Below, one piece after another: positions 13,301 through 23,190 of a DNA stretch of 64,000 nt. The stretch lies in assembly GCA_016647705.1 (NCBI GenBank), contig CM028336.1:17620880-17684879 (forward strand). The letters run 5' to 3'. The position numbers and the translations under genes were made by a program. The stretch is from Eucommia ulmoides (Eukaryota; Streptophyta; Magnoliopsida; Garryales; Eucommiaceae). How positions within the stretch are numbered: position 1 is the stretch's first letter; each line of letters starts with the position of its first letter. The notes beneath the pieces were generated by a model. That model did not search any database, had not been told where the DNA came from, and saw nothing but the letters and a program-made list of their open reading frames with translations.

Positions 13301-15252
13301 ACTCTCTTTCAAATGGATGTCAAAAATTCATTTCTCAATGGTGGTCTTCTTGAGGAAGTCTATATACATACACCTCCCGGCCTGGTTGCCCCTAAAAATA
13401 AAGTTTGTCGCCTTCGCCATGCCCTATATGGTTTGAAACAAGCTCCACGTGCCTGGTTTGCTAAATTCAGCACTATTATTTATCGTTTTGGGTTCACATC
13501 TAATTCTCATGATTCGGCTTTGTTTATTCACCATACTACCGACGGTATTATTCTTCTTTTACTGTATGTGGATGATACGATTATTACTGGAGATGATCTA
13601 TGTGGCATTTCTGAACTCAAAAAGTTTCTCAGTGGCCAATTCGAGATGAAAAATTTTGGCGTGCTCACCTATTTTCTTGGCCTCGAAGTCTCCTCTAGTT
13701 CCAATGGATATTTTCTCTCTCAGGCCAAATATATCTCGGATCTCCTTTCCAAGGCTGGGATCACTGACACAACCACTGCCACTACTCCTCTCGAGCCGAA
13801 CGTCAGACTTACCCCACTCGATGGTTCACCTCTTCAGGATGCCACTCTATATCGCCAACTGATTGGAAGTATTATATATTTTATTGTCATTCACCCTGAC
13901 ATTGCCTATGTCGTTCATCAGGTCAGCCGGTTCTTGTCCGCTCCTCAGACCACTCATTACTCGGTTGTTCTTCGCATTCTTCGGTATGTCAAGGGTACCT
14001 TATTTCATGGGCTTCATTTCTCAACTCAATCTGCTCCCGTCTTACAAGCTTATTCTGATACCGATTCGACTGAAGACCCCACCGACAGACGTTCAACCAC
14101 TGGTTACTGTTTCTTTTTTGGCAATTCTCTTATTTCCTAGCGTAGTAAGAAACAAACTGTGATTGCTCGCTCCAGTACTGAAACTGAATATCGTGTCATG
14201 GCTAATGCAACTCAATAGCTTCTCTGGCTACTAGCTAACATGGGCATTTTTTCTCCTGCAGCCACTATCCTACACTGTGACAATAAGAGTGTTATTCAAA
14301 TCGCTCACAATGATATATTCCACGAGCGTACAAAATACATCGAGACTGATTGTCACTTCATCCGTCATCACATTCTCCAGAATATGGTTCGTCTACAATC
14401 CGTCAGTTCAGCCAATCAAACAACAGACATTTTCACTAAAACTCATTCACCCGGACGTTTTCACTCTTTAGTTTCCAAACTCAAGTTCACCTCCCACTTA
14501 CCACCTTGAGTTTGAGGGGATGTTAGTGTAATAATGAACTTAGTCCACTTGACCCATACGGCAAAACCCTAACCCTACTCCCCCTATAAATACTCATATA
14601 TAGTTTCTATTCTGCAAATTATTAATACATGTAACCTTATATTTCTTTCTCAATATATCAATAGATGGTTCATTCCCCACTTCTCAATTATCTTAACACC
14701 ATAAATTAAACACCCAAAACAGACCCATTTGCATAAAGCAGTGGAGAGACTGACAGGCCTGGTAAATTTCGATAAATGTTGAAAAAAAGAAGCAATTTAA
14801 CTACCTCTGACGGGCGGTGGCTGCTGATCTTTGTCGCTGTGATGGCGGAAGTTGCCGTTGTTGATATCATCTGTACTGGGATTATCTTCAGTAACATTTT
14901 CTTTGTTGGTGGTGGCGGCGTTCTCGTCGTTCTCGGAGGGTTTCCAACCAAGGACTTCCTTTGAAGGGATAGGAGAGTTCTCGATTCCTCCCCAAACAAT
15001 ATACTTCTCACCGGTCTGGTCGTCAATAATCTCATAAGCTCCTTCCGTTTCCAGTGGCCTCCGGGTATAACCAGCTCTAGCAACCATCGCAGGCACTTCA
15101 GTGCTCCATTTCATACCACCACAACTACTATTAAGCGGGTTATGAAGAAATGTGTTCCTCGATGAACGAGGTGGTCGGAATTGTGGGCCATTTCCGTCGC
15201 ACGTAAAATTTCTACGTGGTGGTGGTGCCACCGCTACCGTATTCGCGAGCAT
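736..15252 (-). CDS. RH50: DEAD-box RNA helicase, RH50-type, 5' part (partial gene, two exons)
   Basis: Exon 1 (14805-15252) and exon 2 (736-1334) join in frame across a phase-1 intron of 13,470 bp: exon 1 ends one base into a codon, and exon 2 supplies the two bases that complete a Glu codon. The joined 349 codons begin with a basic, Ser/Pro/Arg-rich stretch that looks like a plastid transit peptide. A charged linker follows, then a DEAD-box Q motif near residues 320-349 ([20 protein letters not shown]). The helicase core itself lies beyond the left edge. DEAD-box proteins use ATP to remodel RNA; plant RH50 is a chloroplast helicase linked to rRNA maturation (family knowledge). Q-motif wording resembles RH50 more than other plastid DEAD-box proteins, but this is from memory. 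The weakest point is the link between the exons: it rests on strand, splice sites and phase, not on a transcript. Confidence 0.6.
1335..2009. other. Unassigned intron sequence
   Basis: Contains a pyrimidine tract near 1407-1430 (on the plus strand) and a plus-strand open stretch at 1819-2010 that I cannot match to any family. It may be the outer part of the L1 relic that follows. Confidence 0.3.
2010..2796 (-). mobile_element. L1-type LINE relic, C-terminal part of reverse transcriptase ORF (downstream half)
   Basis: On the minus strand the broken frames read as the typical plant L1 region after the RT palm: [13 protein letters not shown], followed by a stretch like [13 protein letters not shown], an FLWG-like motif, and a looser C-terminal zone (ORF 2302-2099). 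Several stops and shifts are present. The reading continues directly from the block at 5334-5760, so an RTE LINE has split one L1 copy. No poly(A) tail was found at its low-coordinate end. Confidence 0.6.
3120..3461 (+). repeat. 171-bp tandem duplication inside the RTE LINE
   Basis: Copy 1 spans 3120-3290 and copy 2 spans 3291-3461. Both start CCAAAGAT and end near GGAGGC(A/G)GCCGCA, with few mismatches. The unit covers the linker between endonuclease and RT (reads like [26 protein letters not shown]). Confidence 0.85.
3607..4079 (-). mobile_element. Inverted internal segment of the RTE LINE
   Basis: This block reads as RTE protein only on the minus strand: [38 protein letters not shown], then [12 protein letters not shown] and a WLTKLF-like stretch. 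In the intact family these come between the linker (plus strand, ending about 3606) and [16 protein letters not shown] (plus strand, from 4080). The parts on both sides are on the plus strand, so the middle of the element is flipped. Confidence 0.7.
5334..5760 (-). mobile_element. L1-type LINE relic, RT palm part (upstream half)
   Basis: The minus-strand ORF 5557-5312 contains [17 protein letters not shown], the YLGLP...G block of plant L1 reverse transcriptases. Its reading continues across the RTE insertion into the L1 half at 2010-2796. Reading upstream to about 5760 is degenerate. Confidence 0.6.
5885..6260 (-). mobile_element. RTE-type LINE 3' end, minus strand, degenerate
   Basis: On the minus strand, broken frames read TEIRMLG.MSCEVK, then a weak MEGV..R(K) block and IESNRGG, followed by the GTTGTTGT tail (plus-strand CAACAACAA at 5886). 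The order matches the C-terminus and 3' tail of RTE LINEs but the sequence differs from the copy at 2797-5333, suggesting another subfamily. It is strongly 5'-truncated. Confidence 0.55.
6430..7439. other. Unassigned intron sequence
   Basis: No recognisable protein or repeat ends. The ORFs here (6830-7084 and 7190-7465, minus) have no family signature I can name. Confidence 0.35.
7440..9225 (+). pseudogene. Ty3/gypsy pol relic (protease, RT, RNase H)
   Basis: The aspartic protease motif is at about 7525-7560 ([13 protein letters not shown]). RT starts near 7890 with [41 protein letters not shown]. The palm catalytic region (8280-8560) is scrambled by indels. Connection-domain wording returns at 8600-8820, and RNase H at 8990-9220 ([31 protein letters not shown]). 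There are many stops and shifts. The copy ends abruptly after the RNase H region, with no integrase and no LTRs recognised, so it is an old fragment. Confidence 0.8.
9226..10139. other. Unassigned intron sequence with short direct motif repeats
   Basis: At 9316-9461 a TG...CA bounded block resembles an LTR (GAGATCCCACATC near one end), but no target duplication was found. From 9920 to 10110 there are repeated (T/A)GTAACTAATATTA-like words, related to the cluster at 42570-42920. Confidence 0.35.
10140..10317 (+). repeat. 5' LTR of copia element 1
   Basis: 178 bp, TG...CA ends, with a TATA-like CCCTATAAATAC at about 10202. Directly followed by the primer binding site. Confidence 0.92.
10318..11067 (+). 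promoter_or_regulatory. Leader of copia element 1 with PBS and ACGT/TTGAC motif cluster
   Basis: The primer binding site is at 10318-10330. Between 10523 and 10627 there are four GCCACGT words and several (G/T)TTGACCG words, i.e. ACGT-core and W-box-like motifs. The stretch 10400-10500 is homologous to the tandem unit in the leader of copia element 2 (61689-62263, minus strand), and 10880-11050 matches 56170-56390 on the minus strand. Confidence 0.55.
11068..14509 (+). pseudogene. gag-pol of copia element 1 (broken)
   Basis: One reading frame runs from the gag start (11068) through a protease remnant (NFVCCNHMT, catalytic DSGA-type motif lost), the gag-pre-integrase zinc finger (WHARLGH...CIYC), integrase, and into RT. 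A 49-bp duplication (13168-13265) then shifts the frame, which stays open to RNase H ([16 protein letters not shown]) at 14509. Stops interrupt at about 11440, 12499, 12556, 12571, 13120, 13156, 14138 and 14216. In the integrase the first Asp is kept (QSDIW) but the second is Asn (RSNNAMEY) and the Glu is Lys (QQNGRVKRK). The RT motif YVDD is intact (about 13566). Gag is reduced to its start plus a trace of the zinc knuckle. Confidence 0.88.
13168..13265 (+). repeat. 49-bp tandem duplication in RT of copia element 1
   Basis: Copies at 13168-13216 and 13217-13265 are identical. Because 49 is not a multiple of three it shifts the pol frame. Confidence 0.95.
14521..14698 (+). repeat. 3' LTR of copia element 1
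   Basis: 178 bp, about 89% identical to the 5' LTR by eye. Preceded by the polypurine tract at 14508-14520. Confidence 0.92.
14805..15252 (-). CDS. RH50: Exon 1 of RH50-like helicase (N-terminal, transit-peptide-like)
   Basis: Start chosen at the ATG at 15252; the open frame runs further upstream only through TTG codons. The N-terminus is rich in Pro, Arg, Ser and Asn and poor in acidic residues, as expected of a plastid targeting peptide. It is followed by a conserved-looking block ([35 protein letters not shown]) and an Asn/Asp/Lys-rich tail. A donor AGAG|GTAGTT at 14805/14804 gives phase 1. Read without splicing, the frame ends at a TAA at 14797, so a single-exon 151-residue protein is the alternative. 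A copia element ends only 106 bases downstream (14698), inside the proposed intron. Confidence 0.6.
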
Positions 15253-16560
15253 TATTCTCTCGTTCAACAATGTCAGGTTTAATTTCTTATCTAATGGGTT
15301 TTATGCGTTAGGATTTTGTTTCAGTCAAAGCCATCAAAACCTTATTACCGCTCATGTCGTCACGAGAGAAATTACAATTTTTTATAAAATAAAAAAAATG
15401 TAAAAATTTATGAAACAAATCTACAAGATCAACCAAAAGTAATAGCATGATTAAAATAAATAATCTTGACCCAAGAGGTGCTACTTTGGTTGGCAAGAGA
15501 AAGTAACAATTTTCATATCGATCAAAATTTAATTTCTTGGAGAACACTTCAAAAATTAAATATTAAATTTAATCATAAATATATTAAATCGATATGAAGA
15601 AATGCACTCTTAATATCATATGAGAAGATAATTAATTGAAATGTGCGTAAACTGGTCCAGACACATTTTGTCGTAAAACCAAAAAAAAAAAAAATTAGTA
15701 GCACTCGTTTATTATTTTATGACATCCATGTAGATGTATTTATTAAAAACTTTAATTTTGGGATTTCCCTTGGATAACATCTCCTTAGATTACATGATGT
15801 ATTTGGTGATTATTTAAGGATTTAGTTATGTAAATTATAATTTATCAAGTTAATTAAATTAAATTACTCTTTTGTGATAATTTTCCAATTAGGTGGTGTA
15901 ATTTAACAATTATCGTGTCCAATCGATCAATAAAATAAAATATATTAATAAATCAAGAAGATGCTTGCTGACTAGGACATTTTAAGGGTTAGGATTACCT
16001 TTGACGGATGAGATCAATGTTGAGTTGGCTGTGGGTGGGTTGGTTTTTTAAGTGCTTAATTACCGAAAGGTCTAGGTATCAAATCTCGTCCCTATCTTTT
16101 TTTTCCCCTAATCTCCCCCTTTTGTTTGGCTAATGTTTATTAGCCCTAGCCAGCACCCCCACAGCCAACGATCAGTCCTCCCACCCTCCCACGATCTGTC
16201 TTCCAATCCCACGATCCCACATCCATCGCCGTACCCACCACTTCCACCCTATCATACCACCTTCTCCCCCACGATCCAACCCAAAATTTCATTTCCTATC
16301 CCTCATTTCATGCCCTAACCTTCATTTCCTAAATCTCTCTCTAACATCCCTCTCTTTCAAATCTCCCAACCAACGTCGCCACCACAGTCTGAGCAACATC
16401 AATCTGTCGCCATTGCCAATTACTCCCTCGACAACTCCACCTTCTCTCTCCACCCATAGACGATAAGCATTCTTCCAAGATGTGTTTGCATGATGCCAAC
16501 CCTAGATGGATGAATCGCAGCCGTCAAGTTACTACCACCAACGCATCTCAGTACACAGTA
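15253..16560. other. Upstream region of the helicase gene
   Basis: AT-rich, then a C-rich, T-rich stretch at 16080-16480 with CCCACGAT and CTCTCT words. No clear TATA box could be tied to the helicase start. The ORF at 16133-16318 is a Pro/His/Ser low-complexity frame and probably not a gene. Confidence 0.35.
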
Positions 16561-18600
16561 AGCCCATCTCTCTTTTCTTTTTATTTTGATTCTTGATTTA
16601 TGTTCAAGATTTTATGTGTTGTTTATATTTGTTCAAATCAATTGATTCATGCGATTATTGGGTTTTGTATAATGCTTGAATCGATTTCGGGAATTTCAGG
16701 TATATTGAACTTCATCATTCAAATTTGTTTTAAGGTATGTTGAACATTTAATTTATTTTCTAGGAGTTAAAATTTATGTGAAAAGATCATTCATCACTCT
16801 CTTTTCATTTTATGTGTTCATTGTATTTCCTGATCACCTATCTCCTCTCAAAATCAGTCTTATCACTTCTTTGAAGGTAAAATCTATTTCTCTTTTTATT
16901 TTCGTCTTATTTTAGTCTACTCTCTTGTTCTCATTGCACATCTCCCATGGCAGTTGCTATCCTTGTGAAACCTTTTGCTTTTGTCTTGCAAGCTCATAAG
17001 GTCTCAACAATCATTCCTATCTCCCTCGACGTTCACCTACCACGTTTGTTCCCTACTCCATTCTCTATATTTATTGCTTTTATGTGAATAAGATTTGATT
17101 TATGCTTAACTCTTTAAAGTTGTAAAGGTCTCTGGTTGATTTTAGTGTAGTTGTTGTTGGATTTTTAGTAATTGTGAAGAATCTGGTTAAATTTAGTGAA
17201 ATTTCTGGTCAATTTTCAGTAATTTTTGAAGACATCGTGTTTTAGTGAAATTTCTTATTAATTTTTAGTAATTGTGAAGAGATCTGATCGAATTTTGTAT
17301 AACTATTTCATCATGCACCAATTCACCATTTTTACCATGCACCATGCACCTTAAAAAAATGAATAAATCAATTGAGCCTTTGAAAACAATCCATGTTTCT
17401 CAAATTTGATTTCAAGTTTGATTTTGATTTCAATTTCAACTGTTTCTTCGTTTTGTTTTGTTTTTTTCTCCGATTTTTTTTTCAATTTCATATGCAAAAC
17501 CCACGTTAGAAGTGGGTTATTTTGAAATGGAATCTAATTTTCTAATTGATTTGTAAGAAATATCCAAAAATTCCATGTGTTATTATATTGGGTTGGTGTT
17601 GAAAATTGTGTGTTGATGGCATTGATTGCAAGTCTGGCCATGGTGACGCTACTGGGTTGTGGTGTGGAAAAGACATAGGCGAGACTGATTAAGGGGGAAT
17701 GTGGCTTAATTCCAAGGTAAATTGTTTATCATTAGAGATTTTCCCATCTGATTAATGTGCAAATAACACTCTGTTCTTGTCATTCTACGAAATGTGATCA
17801 CTATAGAGATTTTATCACTTTGGAATTTTGTAACTTATAATCTTTAAGTAATTTTCAACTCATTATTCAGAGTCAAAACTATTGATTTGAGATTGTGGAT
17901 GTGATCAGAATACTGAATATTGCATACTTCCTCAAGATCACAGATCAATTGCGCTGCTGATGAAGCTATTAGAGATGCAAATTGGATACTGAGGAGGTGG
18001 GGAAGAAAAAAATAGTAATTATAGGTTTAATGAAGGTATTATCATGACAAGTTATTTGAGACTTTTTGATAGTATTTATGTCTAATTTGAAGGCTATCAG
18101 GGAGTCCCCATAGGTGGGGGAATTGGAAGCATCACATATGTATGCATCGCATAGGATTTGTGAGAAGGTTGGTTTGTTGCCACATATGTCATAGTTCCAA
18201 TTGCAATTGTGAATTCTCGGACAGCGTTAAGGTGTTGAATCAACTTTTGAAGTAGAAAGAAAACAACCTGAAGGTAATTTGTTTTGAGATTTAAATTTTT
18301 TTGTTTCTGGAGTACAGTGTTATTGAAATTTGAAATTCTATTCAAACGCTATTTGTTATGAAGTTTTATTTTCACTGTTGGGCGACATTGATTGGTAATG
18401 TTCTGATTTGTGATATTTTTTAAAATTTGATTGGAATAATGATTGTATCCTTTGCATATACTGCTAATTTTATGTGTGAATCCATAGCCTATCATTTTTT
18501 TTTATTTTTATAATTGTAAATTATTTTTTTGGGCGTTGAAGCCCTCAATTTAATGCATTTGATGAATTGTAAAGTCATTGGAGCGTTATATAAGAAGAAA
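16561..18600. other. Unassigned, possibly Helitron interior
   Basis: T-rich non-coding DNA with repeated phrases such as TTTTTAGTAATTGTGAAGA (17165 and 17265). It lies upstream of a Helitron-like 3' end, but I could not find the matching 5' end. Confidence 0.25.
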
Positions 18601-18694
18601 ATGTAGTTAATTATGCATATCAATGTTAATTGCGTGTGTTAAAATTATATACCAGTGAATTATATGTGTGCCTTTAGGCACGAGGTATAACTAG
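18601..18694 (+). mobile_element. Helitron-like 3' terminus
   Basis: A perfect 5-bp stem with a 4-base loop (GTGCC-TTTA-GGCAC, 18668-18681) is followed 9 bases later by CTAG at 18691-18694 and then T. This is the layout of plant Helitron 3' ends (hairpin, then CTRR, inserted before T). The 5' TC end and any Rep/helicase gene were not found, so this would be a non-autonomous copy. Confidence 0.45.
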
Positions 18695-19100
18695 TATCTT
18701 ATACATATTAATGTTGGAGTAGAAAATAAAAAATATTAACTTTTTCAATTGGAATTAAAGGAGGCAATTTTGTGATATTTCACAATTCGTTATGTAGCTT
18801 ATGAATAGGTATGGTCAATTAAAATACTAGTTAAAAATCTCTATAGATTAGGAACTATTTGAAAAGTTTAGGCCCTAATTTGTAAATAGTAAATTCTTTA
18901 ATTGGGAATACATGAACTACTTTGTGGTAGTATCACAATTCGGTCATGTAATTTAGCAATTGATGTGGCGAATTGCAAGATTATTTAAGTCTTGTTTGAA
19001 AGCTTAGGAGCTAATTCATAAAGACTAATTTTTTTAATTTAATATTATAGGATATATGTCGTGATAATTTTACAATTTGATTGCTTAACTGAGAAATTAC

Positions 19101-19655
19101 GGTGGCGTTTGGTAACCATTTCTGTTCCCATCCCATACAGTGGGATATGAATGGAATGAGATGTGATGAGAATTATGTTTCTTTCTTGTAAGTAGAGTCG
19201 CATGTGCCAACGATAATTTTTTTTTTTTGTTTTGGGAATAAAATTGCATTGGTAACGATTTTATCTTAGAATCAATTTTTTTTTTTTTTTTGTTTTGAGA
19301 ACATTTATTTTTTGTTTTAGCTGGACGGCGGCACCGGAAGTTGCTGGACGGTGGCTAGACGGCGATGCCGGAGGTGACTGGCGACGGTTGCAGGAGATGG
19401 TTGCTAGCGGTGACGACGGACGGCGGACGACAGATGAACAGTGGTGGTGGCCCTCTTTAATTTTTGGGAATGAGAATAATGAGAAACAATTTTTTTTTGT
19501 TTCTCATTTCTTAAGAAAAAGTAGGCACAATTCTCAAATAGGAATGGAATGGGAACGGGAACAAAAATTACCAAACGCTATTCCCAAATAGAAATTTCAA
19601 AAATTTGGGAATGGGATGACAATTTATGAGATGAAAACGGTTACCAAACGGAGCC
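19101..19655. mobile_element. Harbinger-like MITE, copy A
   Basis: 555 bp, ends GGTGGCGTTTGGTAACC...GGTTACCAAACGGAGCC, 3-bp target duplication TAC on both sides (19098-19100, 19656-19658). The AT-rich arms surround a GC-rich core (about 19320-19450) of CGGACGGCGG-like sequence that also appears in copies B and C. Confidence 0.8.
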
Positions 19656-20354
19656 TACATGATCAGTTGTATATTAATTGAAACGTCTCCCTAAATTGCT
19701 ATATATATTTGGAAATATTTAGGTCTTATTTACAAATATCGACTTCTTCAATTAGGAATACCTGATGTACGTTTGATAATATTACCTCGATCATGTAATT
19801 TAAGAATTGACATGGTTAATTGAAAGATTGATTAAAAAAAAAAACACTTTACAACTTAGGATTTATGTGGAAATAAAAAGGGCCTAATTTGTAAAGACCA
19901 AATTATTCAATTGGAATAATAAATGGAATATCACTACGAATTATGGCTTAAAAGACTAGGTGGTAATTTATAAAGATCAACTTCTTTAATTTAATATTAC
20001 CATGTATATTTGTGGATGGTTTTAACAACTTTCTTACAATTTTCGCAGTTGATTTGTAAAGGTCAACTTTTTTAATCTAATATTATACATGCCACGATAA
20101 TTTTAACTTGGAAATTGACATTGACTAATTGTAACATTATTCAAAACATCTCTCCAAATTAGGACATATCCGAAATATTTCACAATTCGTTTATCGTAAC
20201 TTATGTAATAATATGGTCAATTTGAATACAAGTTAAAAAATCCTTCTAAATTAAAAATTATTTGGAAAGTTTAGGTTTCAATCTATAAAGATTAAGGAAT
20301 ACATGAATTAAAATTGTGATAGTATCACAATTTGGTCATGTAACATAGAAATTA

Positions 20355-20486
20355 GGGAAACTTTTTGATAGGTCTCAAGATTTCAAAAATCACTTTTTAG
20401 GTCTCATCTCATGTGTAAAAAAGTTACTGTTATAGGACCCCATAAAGTGATGTTTTTGTTGGATGAGACATTTGGAGGAATTTTCC
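20355..20486. mobile_element. 132-bp MITE with 9-bp target duplication
   Basis: Flanked by a perfect TAGAAATTA duplication (20346-20354 and 20487-20495). Removing it restores the surrounding repeat sentence. The ends begin GGGAAA and end TTTTCC. Inside are AGGTCTCA words and their inverse-like partner. Size and duplication length suggest a Mutator-type non-autonomous element. Confidence 0.7.
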
Positions 20487-21061
20487 TAGAAATTAAGGTA
20501 ATCAATTGAAAGATTAGAGCATCTTTGTATAAATTAGGAATTATGTGGAGATAATCAGGGTCTAATATTTAAAGAGTAATTTGTCCAATTTAGGACTAAA
20601 TGAATATCGTTATGAATTAGCGCCGAAAGATGAGAGGCTAATTTGTGAAGACCACCTTCCTTTAATTTAACATTACATGATATGTGTCATAATAATTTTA
20701 AAATTTGGTAGCGTAACTCAACAATTGATGTGACCGCTTTAATATTAGTTGGAACATCTCCGTAAATTAGGACATATTTGGAAACTTTATGGGTCAATTT
20801 ATAAATACTAACTTCTTCAAGTAGGGATTAAAGGGGGTATTTTTATGATAATTTTACAATTTGGAATTAGGAATTATTTGGAAAGTTTAGTCCCTAATTT
20901 ACCAAGATCTCTGTCTTCAATTGGGAATACAAGAACAGCCTTTATGACAATATCACATCTCGATCATGTCATTAGCAATTGGCGTGGTCAATTAGAAGAT
21001 TAGTGTGAAAAAATCTATAAATTAGGAATTATGTGGAAAAAATTAAGGTCTAATTATGTGA

Positions 21062-22480
21062 AAAAATGTATATTTTTGGATTTATTGTCTTTTACCCCCC
21101 TTGTACTTTGTTCTTGTTTCATTATACCATATAGAGCTTTACGTAATTTGAAAATATGATCAGACAATTTATCATTTTCAAAACCAAGTAGTTGCTCGAC
21201 GTAAACTTCTTTAGCAATAAAACCATCTAGGAAAACACTTTTAACGTCCATTTGAAGTAATTTAAACTAACGAGAGCATGTAAATGTTAATAACATTTTT
21301 ACAACTTCTAATCTCGCAATATATGCATAGGTTTCATCATAATTTATATCTTCTTCCTAATTATAGTCTTGTGTTATTAATGTTGCCTTATTTCTAATTG
21401 CTATACGTGTTTCATTTTTTTTTATCGAGATAAACCTATTTGGTATTAATAACATGGTGAAAATTAGGTGTAGGAATTAGAGTTCATACTTTGTTTCTCT
21501 TAAATTGTAGCAATTCTTCTTGTATTGCTAAAATCTATGATTCGTGAGTTATAACTTCATTAATATTTTTAGGTACAATTTGAGAGAGAAAAACAAGATT
21601 AATAACATCTTTAAGAGAAGAATGGGTATTTTACACCGCTTTCTATGCTACCAATGATTTGATCAACTAGGGTGGCGTTTGGTTAGTGTTCCCACTTTTC
21701 TGAACCCAACTGGAATGGGTTGGGTTGAGTTGAATTGGGTTGGGTTAAGAATTTTGGGAACAGAATTACGTTTGGTAACGACAATTTTTGTTTTGTGCTG
21801 AGAATAGAATGTGTTTGGTAACGATTTTATCCTAAAACTAATTTATTTATTTTTTTGATTTTTTTTTTTGTTTGGTGGCGGATGGACGGCGGAGGTGGCT
21901 GGAGACGACGGTCGGTCGCCGGACGATGTCGAACGGCGGCGGCCGGCAGACGGCGGCTGGCGGCAACGGGTGGTGGTGGTCGCCCGGCAGATGAAGTCGG
22001 AAGTTAAGAACTTTGGGTTGAGTTTTTTGGGTAAAAAAAGAAACAACTTTTTTTTGTTTCTCGTTTTTTTAGGATTTTGAGAATCAATTCCTATTTTTTG
22101 GGTTGGGTTGAGGTGAGTTTTGTGTTTGCCAAACGCGTTCCCAAAAATCAAACCCACAATTTTTGAGTTGGGTTGAGTTGGGTTTGGTTGGAAACACTAA
22201 CCAAACGGGGCCTAGATCTCTCATAACATGTTTCATTGCCCTTGGAGTTGTTGATTGCTCAACTGGTTGTGACTCTCTAGGAAGAACAAATGATTCTTAG
22301 GTCCAACTTTTTTACCCTTTTGTTTTGTCAAAAGACTTGATCATCCTCATCCAATTTTTTTCTAGACAAAACTTGATTAGCTTACTCAAATACAGCATGT
22401 ATAGGTTTTTCAACTACAATAATTTGTTTGTTACAAACTCTCTATGCTTTACTATTTGAAACATATCCAAGAAAAAAGAC
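21062..22480 (-). pseudogene. Copia pol relic split by a MITE
   Basis: The minus-strand frame at 21251-21054 reads MDVKSVFLDGFIAKEVYVEQ...FKLRKALYG, the RT finger/palm region of copia. Above it (21260-21360) come INYDETYAYIARL and relatives. Beyond the MITE at 21671-22212, 22400-22480 reads like the integrase C-terminal linker (GYVSNSKAWRVCNKQIIVVE). Stops are frequent; no LTRs. Confidence 0.7.
21671..22212. mobile_element. Harbinger-like MITE, copy B (inside a copia relic)
   Basis: 542 bp, ends GGTGGCGTTTGGTTAGTG...AACCAAACGGGGCC, target duplication TAG (21668-21670, 22213-22215). Carries the same GC-rich core (21885-22000) as copies A and C, next to repeated GGGTTGGGTTGAGTT words at both arms. 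Confidence 0.8.
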
Positions 22481-22489
22481 CCTCATCAG

Positions 22490-22560
22490 AGATGGAGCCG
22501 AGAAGGGAATCAGAGATGGAGATGAGCCGATGAGGGAATCAGAGATGGAGGAGATGGGAA
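22490..22560 (+). repeat. Short purine-rich repeat
   Basis: About three copies of a 17-24 bp unit containing GGGAATCAGAGATGGAG. Confidence 0.6.
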
Positions 22561-23099
22561 TTGGAGAAAAGAATTAATTATATTTTTTACTCTTTAAATT
22601 TAGAATAATTTATAAATAGATCCCATAAATTAGTTATAGTAAAATGACTAAATTATCTTTATTGTTTAACATTAAATGACCAAAATATCCTTACTTTAAT
22701 GTTTACCTTAACGTTGACCTAACAAAATTCTGCTCGAGGGTCTAAATTGAAACAAAAATTAAATGTGAAATAGCTAAAGTGTCAAAGTTCAAATACGAGG
22801 GTCCAATTAAATACCAATTTAATTTATCAGGGAATAAAAATGTCATTATCCTTTAATGTTATTATTTTAGTTTGTTATAATCTCTGAAAATTGATTCTCA
22901 AAGAAATAATAAAGTGTACACAATGCATTTATTGTACCAAAAATGCATTTATTCACAAAATTATTCAGAGAAAAACATAATTCGCATCCCTCGCATAACT
23001 AGGCTGAGTATTAACAAGACCAATCCTCTGTCCACGAAAACATCCAACAGAACACACGGAGTGGCAATTGTCTCATACAGAGATCCGGAAAAGAAGAAA

Positions 23100-23190
23100 A
23101 TGGAGGGGCCTCCGGAAAACGATTGTTGTTCGATATGCCATGGGAACTTTCAGATTCCTTGCCAAGCTAATTGCTCTCATTGGTATTGTG
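23100..23190 (+). CDS. RNF170: RNF170-like exon 1
   Basis: Encodes MEGPPENDCCSICHGN through SHWYC plus one base of a Gly codon. The donor GTCCGT is a weak match to the usual GTRAGT. Using it is required to keep the Cys-x2-Cys spacing C30-G-T-C33 of the RING. Confidence 0.88.

Larger units (their letters stand above)
10140..14698 (+). mobile_element. Ty1/copia LTR retrotransposon, element 1
   Basis: Two 178-bp LTRs (TGTTAG...TTAACA) flank a 4.2-kb interior. The element is bounded by a perfect 5-bp target duplication, CCATA at 10135-10139 and 14699-14703. A primer binding site similar to the 3' end of initiator Met-tRNA (TGGTATCAAAAGC) starts at 10318, and a purine tract (GAGTTTGAGGGGA) precedes the 3' LTR. 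The LTRs differ at about 20 of 178 positions (my count), so this is an old insertion. Most of gag is missing and pol is broken. It sits in helicase intron 1, antisense to the gene. Confidence 0.93.
1335..14804 (-). other. 13.5-kb intron 1 of the helicase gene, filled with transposons
   Basis: Lies between donor GTAGTT at 14804 and acceptor TGTGCAG ending at 1335. It contains, from right to left on the plus map, a full copia element, a gypsy pol relic, a minus-strand RTE tail and an L1 split by an RTE LINE. About two thirds of its length can be assigned to named elements. Confidence 0.55.
18720..21060. repeat. Degenerate local repeat field
   Basis: Two sentences recur many times with variation: one like GG(C/T)CCTAATTTGTAAAGACC (near 18871, 19010, 19879, 19960, 20548, 20634, 20891) and one like GGTCATGTAATTTAGCAATT (near 18935, 19790, 20330, 20955). 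Spacing is irregular (about 80 to 540 bp), so it is an old, scrambled array. Two MITEs have jumped into it (19101-19655 and 20355-20486). Confidence 0.6.
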
